Assembly: GCF_003991975.1 (NCBI RefSeq)
Contig: NZ_CP029822.1
Coordinates: forward strand, 1,798,001 to 1,862,000
Reading direction: 5' to 3'
Length of the DNA stretch: 64,000 bases
Source: Entomomonas moraniae
GTDB taxonomy: Bacteria > Pseudomonadota > Gammaproteobacteria > Pseudomonadales > Pseudomonadaceae
The translations under genes and the position numbers were made by a program. Of the stretch, positions 28,346 to 37,152 are shown in pieces (the first letter of the stretch is position 1; the number at the start of each line of letters is the position of its first letter). Under the pieces are notes generated by a model. That model did no database searches. It was not told the origin of the DNA and saw nothing but the letters and a program-made list of their open reading frames with translations.

Positions 28346-29287
28346 ATGCTAAACGCCTTTTTCTGTCTATTACCCCATGAATGTATTATCTCTATTAAAG
28401 GAGTAGATAGCAAAAAGTTTTTACAAGGCCAGTTGACATGTAATCTTGATTATCTTTCACCTGACAACGCTAGCTTAGCCGCTTGTTGTACATCTAAAGG
28501 ACGCATGATTTCAAGCTTTAGAGTCTTAGAGGTAGAAACTAACCATTATTTATTGGTACTCGACAGAAACCTATTTGATAAACAACTCAATGAGTTTAAA
28601 AAATATGCCATCTTTTCTAAAGTTGTGTTCGAAGAAGCTAATCAATATTGGTCTCGCATAGGCTTAGAGGCCTCACTTCACACGCTGTCTTTTTTAAACA
28701 TGACTATTCCAGAAGAAACTAATCAAGTTTCACGCAAAGAACAGCAACTACTTATTAAAATTAGTGAAAATCGCTTTGAACTTTGGATACAGAGTAATCG
28801 ATTGCAACAGGTTTTAGAGGTGTTTCAGAAAAACATGGTCGAACAACCTTTAAACAATTGGTTACTAGGACAAATACAAGCGGGAATTGGCCAAGTTTTT
28901 TTAGAAACAACAGAGAAATTTGTACCTCAAATGATTAATTTACAATCATTAGGTGGTGTAAGCTTTAAAAAAGGTTGTTATATTGGACAAGAAATTGTTG
29001 CTCGTATGCAGTATTTAGGTAAGTTAAAGCAACACCTTTATCGTTTTACTACCGACCTTAAAGAGTTACCTTGTAAAGGTACTGCGCTGTATTCTAATGT
29101 ACACCCAACCAGTGTAGGTGAAGTTGTGCTATCTGCTATAACAAGTGACAATAAAATAGAATTATTAGCTGTTGTAAGAGATGACGCGGCTATTGCTGAT
29201 CTTTGGCTAGAAGGAAAGCCTGATTCATTACTGCAATCCCTGCCATTACCTTACACAATTAACTACGACGAAGAAATAAAACATTAA
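28346..29287 (+). CDS. ygfZ: tRNA-modifying/Fe-S cluster protein YgfZ
   Basis: 313 residues. This folate-binding aminomethyltransferase-fold protein assists repair or assembly of certain iron-sulfur enzymes. The signature motif KKGCYIGQEIVARMQYLGK is near residue 208, with the catalytic-type Cys. The N-terminus contains GVDSKKFLQGQLTCNL, typical of the family. The adjacent divergent sdhE gene is a common arrangement. A bidirectional terminator follows immediately. Confidence 0.95.
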   Translation: MLNAFFCLLPHECIISIKGVDSKKFLQGQLTCNLDYLSPDNASLAACCTSKGRMISSFRVLEVETNHYLLVLDRNLFDKQLNEFKKYAIFSKVVFEEANQYWSRIGLEASLHTLSFLNMTIPEETNQVSRKEQQLLIKISENRFELWIQSNRLQQVLEVFQKNMVEQPLNNWLLGQIQAGIGQVFLETTEKFVPQMINLQSLGGVSFKKGCYIGQEIVARMQYLGKLKQHLYRFTTDLKELPCKGTALYSNVHPTSVGEVVLSAITSDNKIELLAVVRDDAAIADLWLEGKPDSLLQSLPLPYTINYDEEIKH

Positions 29288-29288
29288 T

Positions 29289-29315
29289 AAAAAAGGCCAT
29301 AAAATGGCCTTTTTT
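29289..29315. terminator. Bidirectional terminator between ygfZ and the LpoB cluster
   Basis: A 12-base perfect stem (29289-29300 with 29304-29315) carries an A-run on one side and a T-run on the other, fitting termination on both strands between convergent genes. Confidence 0.85.
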
Positions 29316-29330
29316 ATTACCTCACAACTA

Positions 29331-30122
29331 TTATGGTCGTCTAATCACCGTTGGCGCTATATCGGCAGGAACATTATGACGAACAGGTGGATTATACTCT
29401 TCAGCAGGTGTTTGGCCTGTTAATTGCTCAACTACCTGATTAGTAACATCTTTACCCAATGCTTGTGAAACACTAGAAACTAACTTAGCTCGATTTAAAG
29501 TAACTTGTTTATCTAGACTATTAACCAACTTGAGGTCTTTAGCTTCACCCATCGCGGTAAAAGCAGCTTTAATTTCATAGGTACTTGCATTAATCAGGCT
29601 AAACTCAGCAACTACATTTAACGATAAAGATTTTGAATAGGTGTTTGTATGCTGAATATTCATCACATTATTATTGAATTGAATATCCGATATACGGCCA
29701 AACAACACATAGTCAGCACCTTTAAAATCACCCTTTTCAATACGCGCAATAATATCATTAATGTTTTCAAGCTCAGGGTCACCAGAATAAGGACGTCCTT
29801 GAATCAAATCAACTAGCCCTGTTTTTCTTAAATCACCCTTTATATCGCCAACAAATTTATGTAGCTCACGCTGCTCAATATAGGTATACGTACCTTCAAC
29901 TTTATTATACTTCGAGTTTGAATTATCTGAATAATTACCGATCGTATTTCCATTATGAGAATTAACATTAGTATTATTATTAGAGTCAACAACATTAATA
30001 TAGTCCTTTACCTGTTGCTCATATGCTAAATCCGTTACAGCAACCTTAGGCTTTGCCTCTTGAGCTAATACGCCAAAGGATAAAGTAGCCATCAATAATC
30101 CTGTTAATAGTTTCATAATCAT
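29331..30122 (-). CDS. Secreted CsgG/LpoB-superfamily-like protein
   Basis: 263 residues with signal peptide (MKLLTGLLMATLSFGVLA; Met 1 or Met 3 possible start). An Asn/Ser-rich stretch at about 45-72 precedes a domain with GADYVLFGRISD and a beta-rich part (LSLNVVAEFSLINASTYEIKAAF) like the curli-assembly/LpoB fold. It has no lipobox, unlike its three upstream partners. It starts four bases after the lpoB-like stop, so it is the last gene of that operon. Function unknown; envelope role inferred from context. Confidence 0.65.
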   Translation of the reverse strand: MIMKLLTGLLMATLSFGVLAQEAKPKVAVTDLAYEQQVKDYINVVDSNNNTNVNSHNGNTIGNYSDNSNSKYNKVEGTYTYIEQRELHKFVGDIKGDLRKTGLVDLIQGRPYSGDPELENINDIIARIEKGDFKGADYVLFGRISDIQFNNNVMNIQHTNTYSKSLSLNVVAEFSLINASTYEIKAAFTAMGEAKDLKLVNSLDKQVTLNRAKLVSSVSQALGKDVTNQVVEQLTGQTPAEEYNPPVRHNVPADIAPTVIRRP

Positions 30123-30126
30123 TTAC

Positions 30127-30726
30127 TCATCGATTTTCTGTTTTACGGATTTCTTTTTCATCCATCCACTCAGACAAGCCTGATTCTACATCAAATAACT
30201 CTAATGTAAATTTATAATAAACATCTTTAATCTTTTTTGACTTCTTGCTAATAGTTGTAATAGTTCCTTCTAAACGATATTTAGCTGCAATCATATTACC
30301 GGTTTTTGCAACTGTTGACTCTTTATATAAACCACTGTCATTTTGTAGTTTAAGTTGATCAACCTGGCTTTGCATACGTGTATTATCACTCGCAAAGCGC
30401 GCTACACCCGACTTCATTAACTGTGATTTAATTGAGTCAGTAATATTACGTGTATCAATGTACTGATCTGTTTTATTTTGTACATCATACACTTGTATCA
30501 CTGGACGCCCACGTAATACACCCGATTGAGCAAGAGAACGCGCCATGTCAGTAGCAATCGTTTGTAAATCGGTTGAACCAAAATCGGTATTAACGACTTC
30601 TACTGCATTAGGGTCACCATAACTCACATCTCTCTCACCCCTAACCATTGGTGAGTTATCAGCACAACCTGCCACTATTAATGCAGCAGCTAAGAAAGAA
30701 ATACTACGTAGTTTAAACATACACAT
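30127..30726 (-). CDS. lpoB: LpoB-type penicillin-binding protein activator lipoprotein
   Basis: 199 residues with a lipoprotein signal (ISFLAAALIVAGC; Met 3 is an alternative start). The mature part has LpoB family features: NTDFGSTDLQTIATDMARSL, RPVIQVYDVQNKTDQYIDTRNITDSI and AKYRLEGTITTI. LpoB is an outer-membrane lipoprotein that stimulates the synthase PBP1B. Pseudomonas uses the unrelated LpoP, so whether this protein has the same target here is uncertain. It lies between ycfL-like and CsgG-like genes. Confidence 0.85.
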   Translation of the reverse strand: MCMFKLRSISFLAAALIVAGCADNSPMVRGERDVSYGDPNAVEVVNTDFGSTDLQTIATDMARSLAQSGVLRGRPVIQVYDVQNKTDQYIDTRNITDSIKSQLMKSGVARFASDNTRMQSQVDQLKLQNDSGLYKESTVAKTGNMIAAKYRLEGTITTISKKSKKIKDVYYKFTLELFDVESGLSEWMDEKEIRKTENR

Positions 30727-30748
30727 ACCTCATAAAAACATATAACAA

Positions 30749-31111
30749 TTATGGCTCTTGAATTTCAATACGGAAATCAGTTGCTTCCATCATAGGGGCA
30801 ATACTATTGATAAATGTTTTTTGTTTACCATAAATCAATTTACTTTTCCAATTTTCTTCATTTCCGACAGGAAACCCTTGATCATCTAGCCATTGAAAAC
30901 GGTAATTAATATTTTGATTAGAGCTGGAAGTATTTTCAACGGCTACTTTAATCACTAAGAACCCATTTTGTCTGGATTTTTGAGCCTCCATCACTTCAAT
31001 ATTTTTAACCTTGCCCATTTCAACCAAGTTAGGATGCTTGTTATTAGAACAGCCCACTATCGTCAACAAGGCCATCAAAAACAAACCAACTAATTTTAAT
31101 TGTGAACGCAT
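30749..31111 (-). CDS. YcfL family lipoprotein
   Basis: 120 residues with lipobox TIVGC (Cys at 21). The short mature domain (VIKVAVENTSSSNQNINYRFQWLD, GNEENWKS) matches the YcfL/DUF1425 family, a predicted periplasmic lipoprotein usually encoded next to lpoB. Function is unknown. It lies 22 bases upstream of lpoB and 53 bases downstream of the COG3014 gene. Confidence 0.8.
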   Translation of the reverse strand: MRSQLKLVGLFLMALLTIVGCSNNKHPNLVEMGKVKNIEVMEAQKSRQNGFLVIKVAVENTSSSNQNINYRFQWLDDQGFPVGNEENWKSKLIYGKQKTFINSIAPMMEATDFRIEIQEP

Positions 31112-31164
31112 CTTTCTTTTCCTTCAATTAAACAACCGTTTATATATAGAGTATAACAGGACTA

Positions 31165-32487
31165 TCAAGGTCTATAAACTTTATTTCCTGTTTGTCTAAA
31201 CTGAAATACATGATAACTATTACTAATCATTACATTAAACTGCTCGCCGTTTGGCAAAGTGATGGTTTGCGCCCCTTTCGGCAAGGTCAAGCGGGCAATA
31301 GAAATGCTGTCTGGCAATGTACGCCAAGTTCTTAAGTCTGGTTGCTCCAAAAACATACCAGCAACCCCCACGGCTAAGCCTGCCCAAGGGCTAACTTCCT
31401 TATTAAGCTGCTGCTGTGTTACTGCGCGAATTGTGGCTCGGCTCACCGTCCGTAAAATAATCATTGGTAACTCATCACGCAATGCTTTACGAGCCATTGC
31501 ATTAATGCTAGTAATCTCGGTCAATGGATAATTACGCCCATTAATCATAATATTACTAAATGGCTGTGTATAACCAACATCTTCAATTACAGGCAATGAA
31601 ATAGAAATTTGAATAATGCCATCATTCGTAGGAATCGGTAACGTCAAATTAAAGGCTTTTCTTCGTGGGGCAAAGCCAGATTCTACAACTACTAAGACAT
31701 CGCTTTGATTAGCAGGGCGATCAATATTAGAGGTTAAGTTTTTTAATCCATCCTCTAACACTGGGATATTAGGTCGCAATTCAATAGCATTACGATATCC
31801 TGGAGCAGCTAAACTACGCTCACCTAATGCCTCATAAATAAAACCTGCTAAATAATGGCTAAACGCATTTTGGTAGCTATTTTTTAAATTGACCACACTG
31901 GGTGTATTCAGTGTCTCTATAGGATAACCATTTAAATCTTGAAATTTTGTGTTAATACCTTTTTCAGAGGCCAAGTCTTCTTCTTTCGAGTACAATAAAT
32001 CATGTACTTGTTTTATCAGTGCCTCACGCTCATGGGTTTGAGTAATAGCAACACGGGCCGAAGCCCAATCATCCATGGCTAAAAAATTTAATGCCATCTG
32101 CGTTGTTAACATAACTTTTTCATAGTCATGGCCATCATAACGCATCACTTTGTCATTAACTATAAAGGCCATGACATTATTAACATACTGGGCTGGATTA
32201 ATTTTAACTTGATCTTCCCACGCTTGAATTTGTTGGTTAGCATTCATCCAAACTGACTGGCTCGCCGGTAAGTCAGCTTTCAAGCGTAGCAACTCGCCTT
32301 TTTCAAAGAAAAACAATAAATCTTTATTATCTTTATTATTGTTGTCTAGGGTATTGATTGCTCCATCAATATTACCTGTATTAACTTGTTCAATAACAGC
32401 GTCTAGCTCTTGATTATAATTACGGAACGTAGCACAACTGGCTAAAAACAACAGTATTAAAAACACATAACTATTACGCCTTACCAT
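31165..32487 (-). CDS. COG3014 family lipoprotein with TPR-like repeats
   Basis: 440 residues. The lipobox is FLASC (Cys about 18). The N-terminal half has helical repeats (IDGAINTLDNNN, FFEKGELLRLKADLP, MALNFLAMDDWASARVA, FIYEALGERSLAAPGYRNAIELRP) and the C-terminal half is beta-rich, ending in ITLPNGEQFNVMISN. This family accompanies YcfL and LpoB in several gammaproteobacteria. It heads the four-gene operon. Its action is unknown; presumably envelope or peptidoglycan related. Confidence 0.78.
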   Translation of the reverse strand: MVRRNSYVFLILLFLASCATFRNYNQELDAVIEQVNTGNIDGAINTLDNNNKDNKDLLFFFEKGELLRLKADLPASQSVWMNANQQIQAWEDQVKINPAQYVNNVMAFIVNDKVMRYDGHDYEKVMLTTQMALNFLAMDDWASARVAITQTHEREALIKQVHDLLYSKEEDLASEKGINTKFQDLNGYPIETLNTPSVVNLKNSYQNAFSHYLAGFIYEALGERSLAAPGYRNAIELRPNIPVLEDGLKNLTSNIDRPANQSDVLVVVESGFAPRRKAFNLTLPIPTNDGIIQISISLPVIEDVGYTQPFSNIMINGRNYPLTEITSINAMARKALRDELPMIILRTVSRATIRAVTQQQLNKEVSPWAGLAVGVAGMFLEQPDLRTWRTLPDSISIARLTLPKGAQTITLPNGEQFNVMISNSYHVFQFRQTGNKVYRP

Positions 32488-32542
32488 GCTAGCTCACTTA
32501 ATCTATGCCTATATCTTTTAATAGATGCGCTATTATAAACGA

Positions 32543-33031
32543 TTAATTCTGAATAATACGTTTGCCTAACAAAAAAGTTTTACTCCAATAACTTTCATTT
32601 AAATTATTTAAACGTACAACACCACCAGAACTAGGTGCATGAACAAATCGGCCATTCCCTACATAAATACCAGCATGGGAAACTTTACGCCCACCACTGG
32701 TAGCAAAGAAGATCAAATCTCCGGTTTTCAAACTCTTTTTATTTACTGTTGGTTTTGTCAGACTACTCATTGCTTGAGTTGTACGTGGCAACTTAACGCC
32801 AGCCCCTTTATAGACATAGACAATAAGCCCACTACAGTCAAAACCAGAATCAGGTGTATTCCCTCCCCATGTATAAGGAGTACCTATTAAACTCATTGCG
32901 CTGATAGATACTTCATCAGCAGAAGCTGGAAAGCTTGCGGTCGTAGGATTCTTAGGTGTTTTTATATGGTTATTAGTGGAACACGCTGATAGTCCAAAAA
33001 AAACAATCAATAATAAAAACCTTTTTAGCAT
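32543..33031 (-). CDS. NlpC/P60 family lipoprotein (murein hydrolase type), copy 1
   Basis: 162 residues from the ATG at 33031, chosen because the lipoprotein signal LKRFLLLIVFFGLSAC starts there and GGGG lies eight bases before; a longer in-frame start at 33094 would hide it. The NlpC/P60 domain shows TPYTWGGNTPDSGFDCSG (catalytic Cys), VSHAGIYVGNGRFVHAP (catalytic His pair). Likely a peptidoglycan endopeptidase. It is the closer relative of the next gene, 118 bases away on the same strand. Confidence 0.88.
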   Translation of the reverse strand: MLKRFLLLIVFFGLSACSTNNHIKTPKNPTTASFPASADEVSISAMSLIGTPYTWGGNTPDSGFDCSGLIVYVYKGAGVKLPRTTQAMSSLTKPTVNKKSLKTGDLIFFATSGGRKVSHAGIYVGNGRFVHAPSSGGVVRLNNLNESYWSKTFLLGKRIIQN

Positions 33032-33149
33032 ATAGCATGCCCCTACATCGTTCATTCTTTCAGTAAAAACTATACCTATAATATCATACGCCAATACAAA
33101 AGCCTAACTAGCTATTTTATATGGAGTATTTTAGTTTTATTTTGTCCAA

Positions 33150-33770
33150 CTACTCGATTATGCGCTTAGCTTCTAAAAACTTAGCACTCCAATAACCGCT
33201 ATTTAAACTATCAATACGGACACCTTTACGACTATTGGCAGCATGAACAAAAAACTTATTACCGATGTAAATTCCCGTATGACTCACTTGCCCCCTTTTA
33301 CCTGTGGCAAAAAATAAAACATCACCGGGTTTTAATTTACTTTTTGACACAACCTTGGGTGCGTCGATCCTTATCATTTGGCGTGTCGATCTGGGTAGCT
33401 CAATCCCGGCTTCTTTACCATACAGATAACCGACAAAACCGCTACAATCAAATCCTTTCGTCAAAGACTCACTACCATAACGATAAGGCTTACCTACTAA
33501 GCTATACGCATGAGAAATAATATTATTAATAACAGGTGAGTTACTGGGCTTTTTAGCCAGATTCACATCACTTTCAGATCCGTAAAACACTTGCTTAACG
33601 CCAAATAATGACGTATTTATTACATTACCTTGCTCATAAAAAAGCTCACGATTAAGTGATACGTCAAACGGTGAGCTTGGCGTAGGATATGTAACATAAG
33701 ATGGCGGTGGAGGTTTACTCGAACAACTCGCCAAACCCAAACAAACACATAATAGAAATAACTTCTTCAT
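33150..33770 (-). CDS. NlpC/P60 family lipoprotein (murein hydrolase type), copy 2
   Basis: 206 residues from the ATG at 33770 (an in-frame TTG lies nine bases further up). Lipobox LASC in MKKLFLLCVCLGLASCSS. After a linker of about 80 residues comes the NlpC/P60 domain: KPYRYGSESLTKGFDCSG (catalytic Cys), VSHTGIYIGNKFFVHA (His). It shares the arrangement of the adjacent gene at 32543 but has a longer spacer after the anchor. Cell-wall hydrolase role is inferred from the family. Confidence 0.88.
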   Translation of the reverse strand: MKKLFLLCVCLGLASCSSKPPPPSYVTYPTPSSPFDVSLNRELFYEQGNVINTSLFGVKQVFYGSESDVNLAKKPSNSPVINNIISHAYSLVGKPYRYGSESLTKGFDCSGFVGYLYGKEAGIELPRSTRQMIRIDAPKVVSKSKLKPGDVLFFATGKRGQVSHTGIYIGNKFFVHAANSRKGVRIDSLNSGYWSAKFLEAKRIIE

Positions 33771-33934
33771 TTCACTCAAGCCCCTACAACAACAACTCTT
33801 TGAATCAAATGAGAGCAGCTGACAATGCTAAACCAATGAATTTAAAATGGCAATCATTATACCCAAACTTCGCATAATGCAAAGTTTTTAGTTCAGGAAT
33901 TTGTTACGAAACAATATTAAAAGCGAAGAATTTA

Positions 33935-33966
33935 AATAAAAATAAGGAGATACAGATCTCCTTATT
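33935..33966 (-). terminator. Terminator of metY
   Basis: A perfect 11-base stem (33941-33951 with 33956-33966) is followed on the minus strand by a T-rich run. It lies just past the metY stop. Confidence 0.8.
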
Positions 33967-33969
33967 CGA

Positions 33970-35247
33970 CTAGTTTTTTGTTGCAGCGAGAGCCTGCGTT
34001 AAATCAGCTAAAATATCATCAATATGCTCAATCCCCACAGAAAGGCGAATCATATCTTGGCTTACCCCAGCTCGCGTCAATTCATCTTCACTTAGTTGAC
34101 GATGTGTTGTCGATGCAGGGTGACACGCTAATGAACGAGTATCCCCAATATTAACTAAACGCAATACAAGTTTTAATGCATCAATAAATTTTGCACCCGC
34201 CTCAAAACCACCTTTAATACCAAATGATAAAATAGCTGCAGGGGTTCCATTCATGTATTTCTTGGCTAAAGAATATTCTGGATTGTTTTCTAAGCCAGCA
34301 TATTTAACCCAACCTACTTGCGGGTGTTGCTCTAAAAACTTTGCAACCTTTAATGCATTCTCACAATGGCGTTCCATTCTTAGTGGGAGGGTTTCAACAC
34401 CTTGCAGTAATTGAAAAGCATTAAATGGCGAAAGCGCAGCCCCCATATTACGCAAAGGAATAACACGGCAACGAGCTATATAAGCTGCTTCTGCAAAAGT
34501 TTCTGTGTAACTTACCCCATGATAAGAAGGATCAGGATTAATTAACATAGAAAAGCGTTCTGGATACTGATGCCAAGGGAACTTGCCAGAATCAACTACC
34601 ATCCCACCCAAACTGGTACCATGCCCTCCAATATATTTGGTTAACGAGTGCACCACAATATCTGCACCATGCTCAAATGGACGACAAAGTACAGGGCTGG
34701 CCACTGTATTATCAATCATCAACGGAATACCGTGGCGATGGGCAATAGTTGCTAAGGCTTCAATATCAACAATATTTCCTGATGGATTACTGATCGTTTC
34801 ACAATAAACTAACTTAGTGCGTGCATCAATCAACCCTTCCAATGCTTTAAAGTCATCATGAGGGGCAAAACGTGTTTCTACGCCAAAACGTGGCAATGTA
34901 TGCGCTAATAGGTTGTAAGTACCACCATAAAGCTTAGCAACTGAGACAATATTGTCCCCAGCCTCTGCGATAGTTTGAATAGCTGCTGTAATAGCAGCCA
35001 TGCCTGAAGCTAAAGCTAACCCACCGACACCACCTTCTAATGCAGTCACCCGTTCTTCCAATACGGCGTTGGTAGGGTTAGTAATACGCGTATAAATATT
35101 ACCCGGCACCGCTAGATTAAATAAATCAGCGCCATGCTGTGTATCATCAAAAGCATAAGAAGTTGTTTGATAAATCGGTACGGCAACTGCATGCGTTGTA
35201 GGATCAGGCTTATAACCCGCGTGAACGGCTAACGTTTCAAACTTCAT
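33970..35247 (-). CDS. metY: O-acetylhomoserine aminocarboxypropyltransferase
   Basis: 425 residues of the Cys/Met metabolism PLP-dependent family. The PLP lysine lies in [17 protein letters not shown]; the N-terminus ([29 protein letters not shown]) and the length fit the O-acetylhomoserine (thiol)-lyase branch rather than the shorter cystathionine lyases. It makes homocysteine from O-acetylhomoserine and sulfide. It is a single-gene unit with its own terminator. Confidence 0.93.
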   Translation of the reverse strand: MKFETLAVHAGYKPDPTTHAVAVPIYQTTSYAFDDTQHGADLFNLAVPGNIYTRITNPTNAVLEERVTALEGGVGGLALASGMAAITAAIQTIAEAGDNIVSVAKLYGGTYNLLAHTLPRFGVETRFAPHDDFKALEGLIDARTKLVYCETISNPSGNIVDIEALATIAHRHGIPLMIDNTVASPVLCRPFEHGADIVVHSLTKYIGGHGTSLGGMVVDSGKFPWHQYPERFSMLINPDPSYHGVSYTETFAEAAYIARCRVIPLRNMGAALSPFNAFQLLQGVETLPLRMERHCENALKVAKFLEQHPQVGWVKYAGLENNPEYSLAKKYMNGTPAAILSFGIKGGFEAGAKFIDALKLVLRLVNIGDTRSLACHPASTTHRQLSEDELTRAGVSQDMIRLSVGIEHIDDILADLTQALAATKN

Positions 35248-35430
35248 GGTATTAATCCCTATGTAAAATAACCTTAATAACCTTCATTATTACAGCAACA
35301 TGGATGAAAGTGAATAAAATAATGTTAAGAAATAAATAAACTCAACGTATAATCTATCATTATTATTTTATTTTCTAGATAATAATACCTTATCTGTGCT
35401 TAACTATTTTTTAAAGGTAAATAACTTTTT

Positions 35431-36441
35431 ATGAACAATGCTCGCTTATTGTCTATTAACTTAGCTAGTGTCATCATTGTTGGGCTAAGCCTATTGCTTA
35501 TATTGCCTTTAAAACTTCTTCCTTGTTTAATTGCAGGGCTTTTGACTTATGAAATCATTGTCTCACTTACCAATATTTTCAAGCAACGTATTGAAAGTAG
35601 AGTTGCCCGTATTCTAGCAGTTGGCCTACTGACGATTATTGTTATTACAGGTTTAAGTTTTGCTTTTATGAGTACTTTTTCTTTTTTAATGCATGAAGCT
35701 AATCACCCCGAACAACTGTTAAAAAAGCTATTGTTAATTATTGAAAAAGCTCGAAACCAATTACCGGAAAATATTGATCAATTTCTTCCTGCTACAGCTG
35801 AAGATATTAAAAGAAATATTAGTCAGTTCATTATGGGACATCTAGAGGAATTAAGAACTTTTGGTAAAGGCGCCGCCCACTTATTTGTCACCGTTTTAAT
35901 TGGCATGATATTAGGCGCTATCATCGCATTGCAGCCTTCCCCTAATCCTAATACATTAAAGCCTTTAGCTGCCCGCTTATTTACAAGGGTTAATCGTTTA
36001 GCTAAATCATTTCACGACATCGTGTTTGCACAAATTAAAATATCAATGCTAAACACTTTTTTTACAGCAGCTTTCTTATTGATTGTGCCGCATATTTTTG
36101 GCGAACATCTACCCCTCGTCAAAACGCTAATCTTAGTTACATTCTTTGTTGGGCTAATTCCTGTCATCGGTAATCTAATTTCTAATACTGTTATTTTTAT
36201 TGTGGCCCTTTCCGTTTCATTCTGGGTGGCAAGTTGCGTACTGGTCTACTTAATCCTCATTCACAAGCTAGAATACTTTCTAAATGCCCGAATTGTGGGT
36301 GGGCAGATTCGTGCACGAGCATGGGAGCTACTACTGGCCATGCTCGTATTTGAGGCTGCTTTTGGGTTGGCCGGCGTTATCGCCGCCCCTATTTATTATG
36401 CTTATCTAAAAAGTGAACTACGCGCTGAAAAACTGGTTTAA
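35431..36441 (+). CDS. AI-2E family transporter-like permease
   Basis: 336 residues with about seven to eight membrane segments: a pair at the N-terminus, one around 61-82, one around 145-165, then a cluster from about 205 on. The GLIPVIGNLISN motif and the FAFGLAGVIAAPI-type ending (FGLAGVIAAPIYYAYL) are typical of AI-2 exporter/PerM-like proteins. The substrate is unknown. The ribosome site is weak. It lies alone, divergent from metY. Confidence 0.82.
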   Translation: MNNARLLSINLASVIIVGLSLLLILPLKLLPCLIAGLLTYEIIVSLTNIFKQRIESRVARILAVGLLTIIVITGLSFAFMSTFSFLMHEANHPEQLLKKLLLIIEKARNQLPENIDQFLPATAEDIKRNISQFIMGHLEELRTFGKGAAHLFVTVLIGMILGAIIALQPSPNPNTLKPLAARLFTRVNRLAKSFHDIVFAQIKISMLNTFFTAAFLLIVPHIFGEHLPLVKTLILVTFFVGLIPVIGNLISNTVIFIVALSVSFWVASCVLVYLILIHKLEYFLNARIVGGQIRARAWELLLAMLVFEAAFGLAGVIAAPIYYAYLKSELRAEKLV

Positions 36442-36489
36442 TCATACTCCCCTCATTTATGAGTTAATTATGTAGATGATATTAAACAA

Positions 36490-37026
36490 GTGAAACGATT
36501 TATTCTTATTTTGATTTATTTATGTTCTAGTAGCCTGTATGCTCAAACAGATCAACAGCTATTACTATTACAAGCAATGTCTGCTGACTGGAAAGTAGGA
36601 CAAGTGGTTGCCACTAAAACAATAACTCCTCGTAATAAATACACTGCAAATATTGAACGACGCTTTCTTGGAGTAACGCCAGAAGGTTACTATAAAGTAC
36701 AAGAATTTTATATTGATATTGGGGCCCCTTTTTTCTATAAAAAATACCCTAAAAATACGCCTTATACTTCTGCTTATAACCTAATCAATATTGAAGATGT
36801 AATCCGTTCACAATTTTACAATGATTCCCCCAAACAGCATAAGCCATCTATTCAGGGCAGTTATATCTTGTACGATGACAATGGCAAAGTCGATATAGCT
36901 GGGCAATACGATCATGGAAAAAAGATAGGTTTTTGGCGCTATTACTTAGAAGATAAAATATATAGCACAAAACAATATAAAGAAGACCGACTCATCAAAA
37001 CCATTGATCATCACTACTACGAATAA
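36490..37026 (+). CDS. Secreted protein with MORN-like repeats
   Basis: 178 residues beginning at GTG with a signal peptide (ending SSLYAQ). The last third, GSYILYDDNGKVDIAGQYDHGKKIGFWRYY, follows the MORN/toxin-antitoxin-wrapper repeat rhythm of successive Gly-x-Trp-x-Tyr strands. I do not know a function. No ribosome site is obvious, so the start is uncertain. It is 48 bases after the AI-2E type gene and may be co-transcribed. Confidence 0.6.
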   Translation: MKRFILILIYLCSSSLYAQTDQQLLLLQAMSADWKVGQVVATKTITPRNKYTANIERRFLGVTPEGYYKVQEFYIDIGAPFFYKKYPKNTPYTSAYNLINIEDVIRSQFYNDSPKQHKPSIQGSYILYDDNGKVDIAGQYDHGKKIGFWRYYLEDKIYSTKQYKEDRLIKTIDHHYYE

Positions 37027-37104
37027 GATAGATAAAACACTAAAAAAATAAATTAAGACGGCTATTTATAATATTTTAATGAACGTAATTAATGCATCAA
37101 ATAA

Positions 37105-37137
37105 AATAAAAAGCCCATATAAACAAGCAATATGGGC
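37105..37137 (-). terminator. Terminator of pepN
   Basis: Stem 37113-37119 pairs with 37131-37137; on the minus strand a T-rich tract follows. It lies just past the pepN stop. Confidence 0.7.
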
Positions 37138-37152
37138 CCAGAAATCCAATAG

